Positions 10,852 to 20,980 of a stretch of DNA of 64,000 bases are shown in pieces. The position numbers and the translations under genes are program-made. The first letter of the stretch is position 1. Each line of letters opens with the position of its first letter. The notes under the pieces were generated by a model. The model made no database searches, was not told the origin of the DNA, and was given only the letters and a program-made list of their open reading frames with translations. This stretch comes from Asparagopsis taxiformis (taxonomy: Eukaryota > Rhodophyta > Florideophyceae > Bonnemaisoniales > Bonnemaisoniaceae), in contig JALQPE010002155.1 of the NCBI GenBank assembly GCA_030407315.1, positions 1-64,000 on the forward strand, in the 5' to 3' direction.

Positions 10852-11950
10852 GCAGGATGCAGATATTCGTCTTCTACCATTGTCAGAACACATTCGTATA
10901 ACCACATTTGGAGAACCTGAGCCCAGAGCTATCGGTTTTGGCGGGAGCTAAGCCATATCTCATATAATCAGTAACTACTTCCCGCCAGCTGAGTGGTGGA
11001 ACCCCTGCTATTTCTACCAACGAGACATACGGGGTGTCAACTCGGCAATCGTATATGATTTGGGTGCTAAATTTATTCAAGAGACGAATGGGCTTCGAAA
11101 AGGAGCCCAACTACGTCTACTTGTGATCCATGGGTATAGGACTATTCTATTCTTCTCCAGGCTTCCACCGTAGCCGCCTCCTCCGCCTCCGTTAATGGAA
11201 AGAATATCCGAACCGCACCTCAACATGTTCTTCATGTGATCCATGGGTACTGACATCTCACATGCTCTCCAGGCTTCCACCGTAGCCGCCTCCTCCGCCT
11301 CCGTTAATGGCAACAATATCCAAACTGGACCTCTACATGTTTTTCTTGTGATCCATGGGTACTGACATCTCACATGTTCTCCAGGCTTCCTCCAAAGCCG
11401 CCACCTCCACCTCCGTTAATGGAAAGAATACCCGAACCGCAGGCTTCCTCCATAGCCGCCTCCACCTCCGTTAATGGCAAAAACATCTCACCGGGCTGAA
11501 AACGGACGGACGACATTGGGTTCGTTCCGCTGCGTAGACGTTTAGAATCTTGTTAGAAAAAAGTAAACGAAAGAGAATGACATCTCATCTCTGTCGCAAT
11601 ATGTTCCATTTTCAAGTTCTCGGGTTCCACACCCATCAAGGCCTGGATCGAACCCTCTTCGATGGATAGGACAAATAGTGGAAGGCTTTTAAGCCTGTGA
11701 CCAAGCGGCTATTGATTGGTTGGAGGAAGGAAATTACAGAGGAAATTTAGCTGAGTACGGTGCTCGCGATAGCTGTTAGGTTAAAGTCAAATATGTGTTT
11801 CGATTATTTTTCGTACGAAAATGTCTTGCAAAAGACGATGCTTTGTCGTTCTCCTGGAGGGAGTCCGTTGCATTGCACTCAATTCGAGAGCATCGTCATG
11901 AAGGAGAGGATTCTTTCTGCTTGTTAGAATCGGTTTAGAGCACATAGCTA
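10852..11950. other. interrupted part of the right terminal repeat
   Basis: About 1.1 kb separates inverted R480 copies 7 and 8. It holds a short minisatellite (11124-11480) and otherwise no gene, element end or RNA that I can recognise. It may be a nested insertion or the original inner part of the right arm. Confidence 0.4.
11124..11480. repeat. minisatellite, about 111-114 bp unit
   Basis: About three units repeat with the landmarks 'gtgatccatgggta' (near 11124, 11238 and 11349) and 'ctccgttaatgg'. The last unit is shortened and re-duplicated near 11440-11475. Confidence 0.8.
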
Positions 11951-12503
11951 ATGCATTACTGGCCAGCCCAGAAATTGTAGAATTTCGGGCAGCAAAAATA
12001 TTGTAAAAAACCTTGATTTGGGCGGCCGATTGTGCCGTACGGCACACCCCCATTTCAAAAACATGTTCACATGTGCATGTTTTTGAGAATAGCCCAAATT
12101 TTAATTCAAATCAGGGTGTCTAATTTGGCCACAACGGCCCCAGGAACCGACCGCCGCCCCGAGCGGGGTCATCACTGGCTTCTGTAAGCACCAACTGTAA
12201 GGCTAAATGGCGTCTGACGAAGGGTCAATTTCAGGCTCAATACGCCAGGGACAGGTCTTGGTCCTTGTTCCATCATGGTCCCGCCCCGCTCTCTCACGAC
12301 CAACCTGAAATGGACGTCCGGTGGATGTCCAGCTCGATTGCATTGCTGGCCAGCCCAGAAATTCTAAAATTTCGGGCACAAAAAAATATTGCAAAAAACA
12401 TCGATTTGGGCGGTCGATTGTGCCGTACGGCACACCCCCATCTCAAAAACATGTTCACATGTGCATGTTTTTGAGAATAGCCCAAATTTTAATTCAAATC
12501 AGG
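11951..12503 (-). repeat. R480 repeat, copies 8-9 (inverted)
   Basis: Two inverted copies lie at about 11951-12211 and 12212-12503. Read on the minus strand, copy 9 follows the right terminal tip just as copy 4 follows the left one. Both conserve the 16-bp palindrome and hairpin. Confidence 0.88.
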
Positions 12504-12553
12504 ACGTCTTCCGGACATAGGGGTGCTCGCGGCCTAGCTCGACAGCTGTAATT
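12504..12553 (-). repeat. right terminal inverted repeat tip
   Basis: On the minus strand this reads AATTACAGCTGTCGAGCTAG inward and then GCGAGCACCCCT, matching the left tip at 5765-5825. Confidence 0.7.
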
Positions 12554-12736
12554 GTACCTCATTAAATACTGTTGATGACTGCCTACCGTATACAATCTGG
12601 GCTGTTGGCGTATTATCCGGTACTTGACCTGACCTGAACGTTCATCGCAGACCGTTGTGGTTACCGACACTATACAGCAATCTTTTTTGTATCTCGTGCA
12701 ACTCAATCGTTCCATCGCTTCCGGGAAAGCTTCATT

Positions 12737-15020
12737 ATGCCGCCGCGTATTGCGAAGAAAGCTCCAAAGCCTCCGGGCCTCCAGAAAACCCGGTCAGCAG
12801 CTGCTGTATCGAGTGCCCGACAATCCCGTGCGAAGAAGCGGTCTGGGCCTACCGGCAGCATTGAACCGCGGTCCGGTAGTCGCAAGACGGACCGGCGCAG
12901 AACTGGGGATCCGCAGCGAGAAAGTGAGGAAGGAGGAACGGCGCGGAGAGAGATGGGGCTTGACCGAGGCAAGCGTGCTCGCAGGGACAGTGAACATCAT
13001 GATGATGACATGATAGTGGCTCAAAACATGTTGGAATTGCGGCAGAGTGCTATGGCAAAGGTAGTTCCTCCCGGGTTGGCAGATGCGGAGGTGCTGCAGA
13101 CGGAGTCCCAGCCGGGGGTTCCGAGACACTGGAGGCTGTGACCCCCACTGCGCCAACTATGCCGAGTACATCAGCCCCAGCAGGTAATGCAGTCAGGGAC
13201 CCGAGGATAGCGGCAAGGGATGTTGTTTCTGAGCAACGTTCACAGGATGCCAACTATCATCGGCGGTCAGGTGGTACTGAGGGGAGAGAGCAGCCGGAGT
13301 GCGGGCCTCGTCACAACAGAGTGTCATTGGTGCCAAATATGCGCGTAACGCCCCCGCGACGTCAGGCTATTGGCGATGGAGGACATCATATTCCCGATAG
13401 CGTGGGAGATGGGGGGACGGTGAGGGCAGAGAGGTTGCATCCGCCGGAATCCATCGATTTAATGGCGAGTCGCATCAATGCGCAGAAGAAGAAGATCGCG
13501 GAGCTGGAAAAAAAGTGTTTAGCCAGGACATAGCAAACAAGGCGCTCACCACGGAGATTGTTGCGTTGGAGGCTAAGGTGAAGACTCTGCAGGCGGAAAA
13601 TGCCAGCCTTACTGCAATTGCGAGAACAGGTAGAATCAGTGATCACGGTGGCGGTAAGTCGAAAATACAGAAAGCCATTCCTGTGAAATACCTTGGAGTT
13701 CTTAGGGCGGTTGAGGAAAACCTGACAAAGTGGTGCAAGAACGAGACTATGGAGCTGGACCCTATAGCGGAACAAACGCAGAGACGTTGGACTGGACGTA
13801 CCATCGAGGTAGAGCCGGTAGAAGGGGCACTTTGGAGCGAAAACGGTGTAGGATATATTGCTACCCCTCCGGGCTATATCATCAAGAATCTGCAGTGGTA
13901 TACACCTTCGTACAGGGACGAGAGTGATCTGCTGAATGACTTGGTGCGACACGTACTGCGTCAAAGTCCGTGGTGTGATGTGTTTTCCGATGAGGAGCAG
14001 CGTGTGTGCTGTCAAGAGGCTGTGGCGGGGAGCAAGGAATTGAAAGTGAAGGTGACGCAGAAACTGTCCGACGTGATGAGTGCACGGAAGCGTAATGCGA
14101 GGGACAGATTGTTCGGTTCGCTGGGGTACACGAAATTAATGTCTAGATGCACGATGCTGACGACGCGAGCTGAGATGGACGAGCGAGAGGAACAAAAGCG
14201 CGAAGCGTCTGAGAAGCTTTTGAAACGGGAAAGTAACGGTGATTTGGATATGGGGAGGTGGCGAACGGCACCGTTCTCAGAGCTGCGATACAGCAAAGGC
14301 TTGGTTCCTGACAGCTTCGAAATGGAAGTGAATGGTGATGCATGGTTTAACAACCGAGTAGCTGTGAATGTGCTGGACATCTTCAGGGGTTATTCGATAC
14401 GACCAGAACAAGTAATGGACATAGAGACGAGCATACTAACGCTGGCGCGCCTGGATGCTTGGCTAGTGACTACTGTGGAGTGTTTGGATGAACCGAAGGG
14501 GAAAGGAGGTGCACGGCAGAAGGAGTTTACAAGGCGGTACAGTCAATATGTGGGGGTAGCTTTTCAGCAATTAGTTGGTATGGTGGTGTACTGCATGTCT
14601 TGTCTCCAAGGCTCGCAAGCAAGGGAAGAAACGGACGTTGTCGAGAGCGAACAGCGGACTAGTGCACAGTCACGGCATGTGTTTGCAAGCCGTACTGTGA
14701 CGAGAGAGGCTGTTGAAGTGTGGCAAAGCGGAGAGGGGTCTGGAATTGTTCATGTCGTTGATGATGTAAACCGCTGCTCATCACTTGTTCTAGTGTCCGA
14801 GGATTGGATTCAATCGCATATTACGTCAAACCTCGGTGCTGTAATGGATTGTGTGATTGCGCAAGGACTAATTGGCGCAGAACTTTTCGTCGTTGACCCA
14901 TATGCTGGACACCTGACTGCAAACCTGAATGTCGAAATCAATGCCCCACAGTATGGGGGCATGGAGCGGCGCCATGCAGCCACTGCTGATAACGGTTTTG
15001 GCGTAATGGAGGATGGTTGA
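12737..15020 (+). CDS. coiled-coil protein, probable partner of the transposase, two -1 frameshifts
   Basis: The ATG at 12737 opens a basic, Arg/Lys-rich N-terminus. The coding signal then moves to the next frame near the G5 run at about 13112 and again at the A7 run 13508-13514. After the second shift one frame is open to 15020 (about 500 residues). The joint lies inside a predicted coiled coil: IAELEKK from one frame continues into LEAKVKTLQAEN of the next. The remainder has Trp/Tyr-rich blocks and a terminal part that I do not recognise. The gene is convergent with the transposase gene, 77 bp apart, which suggests the two belong to one element, comparable to the second protein of CACTA elements. 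That role is inference. Sequencing error in homopolymers is the simplest alternative for both shifts. Confidence 0.55.
13507..13516 (+). other. possible -1 ribosomal frameshift site A AAA AAG
   Basis: In the upstream frame the codons are GAA AAA AAG, which forms the canonical slippery heptamer A AAA AAG. A -1 slip here gives GTG TTT AGC next and opens the 500-codon frame; without it a TAG ends translation about six codons later. No downstream pseudoknot was verified. A missing A in the sequence, or transcriptional slippage, would explain the same pattern. Confidence 0.3.
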
Positions 15021-15097
15021 AATTAGTGCAGTAAATGTGACGTTGACTAGAAGGTTTATCATGTAGTACATTATCAATAGAGTGCTGCGATTTAGAT

Positions 15098-18000
15098 TTA
15101 TTCTTCTTCATTATCATCTGTGAATTGGTAATCAGTGTTGGTGTAGAAGCGGTTGAGATAGAAACGGTGGTCCGACCAGTGCATTTGTTTCGTAAATGGC
15201 TTGACTGGAAAGTTACTTCGTACGATGTGCACGGTGCCAGATATAGTAGATGCAGGAATGAGGTCAAACCAAGGACCACCTGCACTGTGGGATGCAGTGT
15301 CATTGCTGTCAACGGATCCGTTGTCCGGGTCCCATGTGGACCACTTTAAACAAATGCACCCAAGTGATTTTTCCACAGCGGTTTTTGGGGCAAAGCAGGT
15401 CATATACTGAACGAAAGCGAGTTCTACAGGTTGAAACAGGTTTGGAGACTGCAGGCGTACCAGTGCCAGGACGCGCCCTACCCATATGGTTCTGTAGTCA
15501 TCGGCAGTTCCGGAGATGACGACAAAGGAGTACTGCGATCTCTTTGCGGGGCCGAACGATGAAGTTGCAAAGACGCGCTGCTGCTTGTGCCTCGACACGT
15601 TTGTGGGGCGAAGCATGCCACTGTGCGGGTCAAAGTCGTCGGCATCTGGGACGTACCCTCCCATGACGTAGGCGGACTTTACCACGGTGACGGAAATGTC
15701 CATGTCATGTATTGGAGGGCCTTCTGCCGTGGCGCGCAGTCTAGCGAGGGTGAGGAACGCTTGTGCAGCTGTGTCACCGAGTTGCTGGAATAGCGTTATG
15801 GTGCCAGACGGGAACGAGGAGTTGTGCAGCGGCAAAAGAGTGGCAGGATCGGGCTGTCCGTCGATATCTGCAACGAGGAGGGTTGCATCGGGCAGCAGGG
15901 AGGCAAAGTCGTGCAGTGCAACGGTGAATCCGTCGCGAACGAGTACTGCACCGTCTGTGGGCGATATCATGCGTGCGTTTCCCAATGTGTTCGATGGGGT
16001 ATGACCAGTTGGAGTGGCCAAGGAGAATTCCATGTGGCGAATAGTCTCTTCCATGGCTGTGGAGCGCCTTCGAGAGGTTTTCCTATAACTCTGTTTGAAC
16101 AGAAGATGCGAGTGTTCGTAGGGGCCTGCATCAATGTGTTCCAGGGCGCCATATCTCTGCAAGTCACCGGGAAGATGGTCTAGAAGATGGAACTTGAAAG
16201 TTTTGAGACCTGTGGTGTGGAATGGGCCGAGGGTGGAGAGCATTGATTGTTTGAAATAGGAAATGGAGTTCTGGAGGCTTTCTAGTTCGGCGGCAGTCCA
16301 GTGCTTGATGCGACCGCGTTTCATGACCCATGCGACGAGGTCAGAGTATTGCGTGCAGATGGAAGTGAGGGGGGCTGTATCTACTTCGTCACAGCATGTG
16401 TCAATGAATGCTGCGATGAAAGGGAACACCATGTCGACATGGTGATAGTCTTTGGCTGCGAGCATGCCGCGTATGCCGTCCTCCGTGAAGAGGCCGTTCA
16501 AATTGGTGCCCTTCTCACCCTTGGAGAAGTCGACATGAAGACCGGTGATGTAGTAGTCGCGTTCGATAGCGGACAGAATGCTGTTTGAGCCGGCGAGGAT
16601 GGATTTTTTCACCTTCTTGAAGGTGCGAGGTGTCCCGGAATGGGAGGCAGTGGTGGTGAGGTCTGGGGAGCTGAGGCGGTGGACAATGCACTGTTTGATG
16701 AGCTTTGAGATGCCGAGGTGGAGATTGTGCAGAGGCTCGAAGGAGAAAATGTTGTAGGGGTCTAGGGGACTGTTGGTGGGTAAAAGAGCGGTCGATTCGA
16801 GGACAGAGTGTTGTTCGAGGAGGGAGAGAGCTTCGAGCGGAGCAGTTGTATGCTCCTGAGCGCTCTCTTGGCGTGCAGAGCGTGTATCATCGAGGGAGCG
16901 GGGCTGGTGTGGCGCGCTGGATTCAAGTTGAGTGGCGGGGATGTAGCAGCGGTGGCAGGGATGTGTGGTGGTAGTGCTGTTGCGAGTGCATGAGAGCTCT
17001 TTGGCCTCTGGAAAGTCGCAGCAATAATTGGCTAGGATGGGAAAGCATTGGCGGGCAGTTGCAGTGGAGTCTGTGCAGGGGAACCCGGAAGAGAACGCGG
17101 TGGATAGGGACGAAAACACTTTTTCGAGTGCTTTATGAAGAATATCAATTTTGCGAGCGCGACTAGCAGAACTAGAGGTTGTCGGCATTTCATCACCGAA
17201 CAAGGCGTTGGACGAAGGGTTAACAATGTACGGAAGATACCCGACGATGGTGAGGCCGGTACGGATGCAGTGGCGACGGAGGGGGGCGGAGAAGTTGAGC
17301 AGTGTGACGTGTATGGGGTATGCGACGATTGCGGAGCTCTTGAGGCTTGTGCTGCTCTTGTCGGAGTACACTTGGAGGAGGCCGGCAAAGGAGGAAGCGG
17401 TGGGATCATTTTCCTCTGCCCATACGACCTGTGGATCTTCCGAGAGCTGCACGCGCTGTCTAGTAACCTGGTGCAGCGTTTTCGCGAATTCTGTGTGTAG
17501 GGGATGAGAAAATATTGCGGTGCCGTCTGGGGCGGTCTGTGGGGAGGGGTGGAAGAGAGTATTTTGGTCGTTAGCCAGTGCTAACTGCCTGCGGAGCATG
17601 TCGACTGGGTCGCGGAGGTACAGCTGTGCCGAGTACTTACCAGTTTTGTCTGGAATGATGTGGCTCTTGTAACCTTCGGTGCGGAAATGTGTTTCGACCA
17701 TGGAAGCGGTAACGTGGCGACATTCTTCTACGGTGCGAACGGCGCTGTTGAACTTTTCTAGGGAGAATGCGGGGTCTTGTAGGATGGTGATGACTTCGCT
17801 CACGCGGCCAGCGCCGGCCTTGTACTCGAGGGTTGTGAGACTGGCGGCGAGGGATTGCACGAGGAGGTCTGCGCGGGAGGGGGTTGAGGTTGGTGGCAGT
17901 GAAGCGTCACAGGGTGAGTCGCTGGAGGAAGCACGACCAGATTCTGGGTCTGGGGAGCTGGGTTGCGGGGAATCATGGTCGCCGTTTCGAGCAGGCTCAT

Positions 18001-18136
18001 GGGTGACGGCAGGGACACGAGCGTTGTTGAAATGTTGGGGAGAGGGGTTGAAACGGTAGCGACACGTTCGCTCATGCAGCGCGAGCGCATAAGCATCTAC
18101 GCAGTAGTAGAAGCACCCTTCATACTTGCATTCCAT
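15098..18136 (-). CDS. Plavaka/CMC-like DNA transposase
   Basis: This intact 1,012-residue frame starts at MECKYEGC. Residues 3-25 form a C-x4-C-x12-H-x3-C zinc finger, as in the N-terminal finger of Plavaka transposases. A Ser/Pro-rich linker follows. The block VYSDKSSTSL (D259) followed by AYPIHVTLLNFSAPLRR and GYLP is the typical first catalytic region of Plavaka-type proteins. DFPEAKEL (about 374) and the zinc knuckle PCHRC (393-397) match the second region. NIFSFEPLHNLHLGISK and the later FKFHLLDHLPGDLQRYG fit the C-terminal RNase-H-fold part. It would bind element ends and cut DNA in the nucleus. Terminal inverted repeats starting CACTA were not found around 12.5-18.5 kb, so element limits are unknown. 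Confidence 0.75.
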   Translation of the reverse strand: MECKYEGCFYYCVDAYALALHERTCRYRFNPSPQHFNNARVPAVTHEPARNGDHDSPQPSSPDPESGRASSSDSPCDASLPPTSTPSRADLLVQSLAASLTTLEYKAGAGRVSEVITILQDPAFSLEKFNSAVRTVEECRHVTASMVETHFRTEGYKSHIIPDKTGKYSAQLYLRDPVDMLRRQLALANDQNTLFHPSPQTAPDGTAIFSHPLHTEFAKTLHQVTRQRVQLSEDPQVVWAEENDPTASSFAGLLQVYSDKSSTSLKSSAIVAYPIHVTLLNFSAPLRRHCIRTGLTIVGYLPYIVNPSSNALFGDEMPTTSSSASRARKIDILHKALEKVFSSLSTAFSSGFPCTDSTATARQCFPILANYCCDFPEAKELSCTRNSTTTTHPCHRCYIPATQLESSAPHQPRSLDDTRSARQESAQEHTTAPLEALSLLEQHSVLESTALLPTNSPLDPYNIFSFEPLHNLHLGISKLIKQCIVHRLSSPDLTTTASHSGTPRTFKKVKKSILAGSNSILSAIERDYYITGLHVDFSKGEKGTNLNGLFTEDGIRGMLAAKDYHHVDMVFPFIAAFIDTCCDEVDTAPLTSICTQYSDLVAWVMKRGRIKHWTAAELESLQNSISYFKQSMLSTLGPFHTTGLKTFKFHLLDHLPGDLQRYGALEHIDAGPYEHSHLLFKQSYRKTSRRRSTAMEETIRHMEFSLATPTGHTPSNTLGNARMISPTDGAVLVRDGFTVALHDFASLLPDATLLVADIDGQPDPATLLPLHNSSFPSGTITLFQQLGDTAAQAFLTLARLRATAEGPPIHDMDISVTVVKSAYVMGGYVPDADDFDPHSGMLRPTNVSRHKQQRVFATSSFGPAKRSQYSFVVISGTADDYRTIWVGRVLALVRLQSPNLFQPVELAFVQYMTCFAPKTAVEKSLGCICLKWSTWDPDNGSVDSNDTASHSAGGPWFDLIPASTISGTVHIVRSNFPVKPFTKQMHWSDHRFYLNRFYTNTDYQFTDDNEEE

Positions 18137-18733
18137 GTCGAGTTTTGACGCAAAAGGGAGGATTGCGAGCTGAACAGGGGAGACTGTGCCGTCCAGATGC
18201 GACCAATTTTATTTTTGTGGTGCTTTCGAGACTTGGAATGTAACGTGTTCGTAGTTTTTTGGGTAGTAGTTTTGTGCTCACTCCAGCTGACATCCCAACG
18301 GTGGAATTTAACCGAGAGTTCAATCATTTCCAACTGTTACATCACATTGCGTGCTGGCAACGTGTGCATGGAAGGACGAACGACTGCCCTGGGAGATGAA
18401 TTTTCAATTAATTCATTTGTAATAATAAACTTTTTTATTTCCAAACTTCGTGGAATCTGAATGTGCTTTACAGCGGATATGCCACAGATCATGTAAGGAA
18501 AGCAAATGGATTCTCATATATATGATTATATGTTTATATTCGTTGTTCTCGATCCGGATCTCTTTGTTCGGGGAATCAGAGACCATGGCTTGGGCCATAC
18601 TCAATCTCACTGCCGGCGATGATTTCGAGTATGCACAGCAAGACTTAAGCGGACGCAGAAAGCTGTCCGGTCGACGCCGCAGGCTCCACTCCGCCCTCAT
18701 CACCGACTGATCTTCTTTGACCGACTTTGCTTT
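18137..18733. other. intergenic stretch with no recognised gene
   Basis: This includes the 5' region of the transposase gene and AT-rich DNA. A short plus-strand open stretch near 18450-18710 lacks family features and is not called. Confidence 0.3.
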
Positions 18734-18771
18734 GTACGTGCGCGAATCTTGATCAAGATTCGCGCACGTAC
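18734..18771. repeat. perfect 38-bp palindrome
   Basis: The half-site GTACGTGCGCGAATCTTGA is followed directly by its exact reverse complement with no loop. It stands just left of the diverged tandem repeats. Confidence 0.95.
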
Positions 18772-18799
18772 CTTCGTTCCATCCTCTACCCTCGAGGGT

Positions 18800-19830
18800 A
18801 TGCGTTGAGGGAAGCGTGGGTTTTGAGTCTGACTATTTCCGTTGATGCGATATTTTTCATGGGAAGCCTGTTGACTGATGGTGTGTATTGAGCGGAGGAT
18901 GGAAGAGAGGTACGTGAAGTTTTGAAAGTATGCTGTGAGGGAAGGTTGATTTTGAGTCTGACTGTTGTGGTTGATTCCGATGTTGTGTAGATGATGCAGG
19001 AATGTTGATGACGGAAGGTAAGTTTCATTGAGTGCCAAGATGTGCTTTGCGAAGATATGGACTGCTGACTATGATTATTGTTAATTGCAAGGTTTTTGGA
19101 TCATGGTTTGTATTGTGTGTAGGATGGATGAGAGGTACATTTGCGAGTTCTCAGGGTATGTAGCGAGGGAAACGTTGGTTTTCAATCTGACTGTTGCGAT
19201 TGAATCCGATGTTGCGTAGGTGATGGAGGAATAGTGATGACGGAAGGTAAGTCACATTGGGCGCCCAGACCGGTTGTGCGAAGATGCGGAATGCTGACTA
19301 CTTTTCTTGGCTACACGATTACGTGATTTATGGTTTTTATTGTGTGCAGGATGGAACAGGTAAAGTAAGTGTGCGAGTTTTGAAAGTAAGCAGCGAGGGA
19401 AGGTTGGTTTTGAGTCTGACTATTTCCGTTGATGCGATATTTTTCATTGGAAGCCTATTGAGTCATGGTGTGTATTGTGTGGAGCGAAGGTAAGTGTGCG
19501 AGTTTTGAAAGTATGCTGTGATGGAAGGTTGGTTTTGAGTCTGACTGTTGTGGTTGATTCCGATGTTGTGTAGATGATGCAGGAATGTTGATGACAGAAG
19601 GTAAGTTTTACTGAGCACCAAGACTTGTTTTGCGAAGATATGGACTGCTGACTTTGATTATTCATTGCAAGGTTTTTGGATCATGGTTTGTATTTTGTGT
19701 AGGATGGATGATTCAGTCATCCTCTCGGAGAGGTAAGTAAGGGAGTTTCTAGGATATCTGTCGTGGTAAGCGTTGCTTTTGAGTCTGACTGTTGTGGTTG
19801 ATTCTGATGTTGTGTATGTGATGCAGGAGT
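18800..19830. repeat. diverged tandem repeat, roughly 250-300 bp unit
   Basis: The landmarks 'ttttgagtctgactgttg', 'gattccgatgttg', 'aggaatgttgatgac' and 'ggatcatggtttgtatt' recur in order near 18810-19090, 19140-19350, 19400-19700 and 19740-19830. Copies differ by substitutions and short deletions. No coding function is apparent. Confidence 0.7.
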
Positions 19831-20183
19831 GGTGAAGCAGGAACGGCAGGACTGAAGGAGAGTGAAGAAGGGATGTAGGAAGATGGGGAATGAAGCTGTG
19901 AGGTGTTTCTGGTATGTGTATATTTTGGGGCATACGATAGAAGTGAGAGTGCGTTTCAAGTGGTGTAAGATTTTGCTGACCATGTTCGTGTTTGATGTCT
20001 TGATGATTTAATGGGCTGGGGTGGTGTCGAGGAAAGCGGGGATGGTATTGGGAAGGAGCGTATTTTTTGTAATCTAGGTCGTGAGGGTTCTTGCAGTATG
20101 TGCGGATGGTGGTGCATGGCGTTCGGATGGTAGGGAGAACGCGATAGTGAGGGAGATGGGTGATCGACGATATGCTGACAGGT

Positions 20184-20300
20184 ATTTTGTATTCTGGCTG
20201 GATACGTATTTCCTATTCTAACCGGGTATTTATTTCCTATTCTAACCGGGTATTTATTTCCTATTCTGACCAGATATGTATTCCCTATTCTAGAGAGACG
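20184..20300. repeat. 24-bp tandem repeat
   Basis: The unit TTTCCTATTCTAACCGGG plus TATTTA recurs about four times, degenerating at the right end. An eight-residue repeat on the minus strand is a by-product of this period. Confidence 0.85.
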
Positions 20301-20413
20301 TATTGTATACGAGCAGTTTCCTAAATGAGAGAATAAAATACGGTCCGATATGGGCCCTGAATTTACCATCCGCTGTAATTTCTTCCCTCCCGGTTTTCGC
20401 TGATATATTGTAT

Positions 20414-20937
20414 ACTGGATGTCGGGTCCTAGTATTCCGCCATATGTACTAGAGAAAGTGGATGTCGGGTCCTAGTATTCCGCCATATGTACTAGAGAAA
20501 GTGGATGTCGGGTCCTAGTATTCCGCCATATGTACTAGAGAAAGTGGATGTCGGGTCCTAGTATTCCGCCATATGTACTAGAGAAAGTGGATGTCGGGTC
20601 CTAGTATTCCGCCATATGTACTAGAGAAAGTGGATGTCGGGTCCTAGTATTCCGCCATATGTACTAGAGAAAGTGGATGTCGGGTCCTAGTATTCCGCCA
20701 TATGTACTAGAGAAAGTGGATGTCGGGTCCTAGTATTCCGCCAAACGTACTAGAGAAAGTGGATGTCGGGTCCTAGTACTCCGCCGAACGTACTAGAGAA
20801 AGTGGATGTCGGGTCCTAGGATCCCGCTGAATGTACTAGAGAAATTGGATGTCGGGTCCTAGTATTCCGCCATATGTACTAGAGAAAGTGGATGTCGGGC
20901 CCTAGTATTCCGCCATATGTACTAGAGAAAGTGGACG
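20414..20937. repeat. 43-bp tandem array, about 12 copies
   Basis: The unit contains GGATGTCGGGTCCTAGTATT followed by CCGCCATATGTACTAGAGAA. Most copies are identical; three or four near 20730-20860 carry a few substitutions. Copies are contiguous with no spacers, so this is not a CRISPR array. Confidence 0.95.
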
Positions 20938-20980
20938 TCCGCATCCAAAAAATTTTTATTTTTTTTTGGACGCGGACGTT
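20935..20980. repeat. hairpin at the end of the 43-bp array
   Basis: ACGTCCGCATCC is followed by an A/T-rich loop of about 21 bases and GGATGC-like GGACGCGGACGT, a 12-bp stem with one mismatch. ACGTCCGCGTCC returns at about 21034. It looks like the terminal structure of a DNA element whose identity is unknown. Confidence 0.6.

Larger units (their letters stand above)
5765..12553. mobile_element. 6.8-kb element with inverted termini carrying the methyltransferase-SET gene
   Basis: Both ends start with AATTACAGCTGTC followed by AGCTAGG, GCGAGCACCCCT and CCGG blocks, in inverted orientation at 5765 and 12553. Inside each tip come R480 copies, direct on the left (5826-6920) and inverted on the right (10668-12503). 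The termini are therefore long compound inverted repeats of about 1.1 kb or more; the right one is interrupted by about 1.1 kb of other sequence (10852-11950). The only gene inside encodes the methyltransferase-SET protein. No transposase is inside, so the element would need one supplied in trans, or it is a derivative of a larger element. I found no clear target duplication: TTAA abuts the left end and GTAC the right end. Confidence 0.6.

Noticed and set aside
5755..12560. Target-site duplication for the methyltransferase element
   Set aside because: TTAA abuts one end and GTAC the other; no direct repeat was found, and AATT at the tips is palindromic and may belong to the terminal repeat.
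12541..18460. CACTA-type terminal inverted repeats around the Plavaka-like transposase
   Set aside because: Both flanks were scanned by eye and no matching pair beginning CACTA/CACTG was found.
19956..20369. 137-codon minus-strand ORF with an eight-residue repeat
   Set aside because: The peptide repeat is simply the 24-bp tandem repeat read in frame.
20414..20937. Regular repeats resembling a CRISPR array
   Set aside because: The 43-bp units are contiguous with no unique spacers, and the context is eukaryotic.
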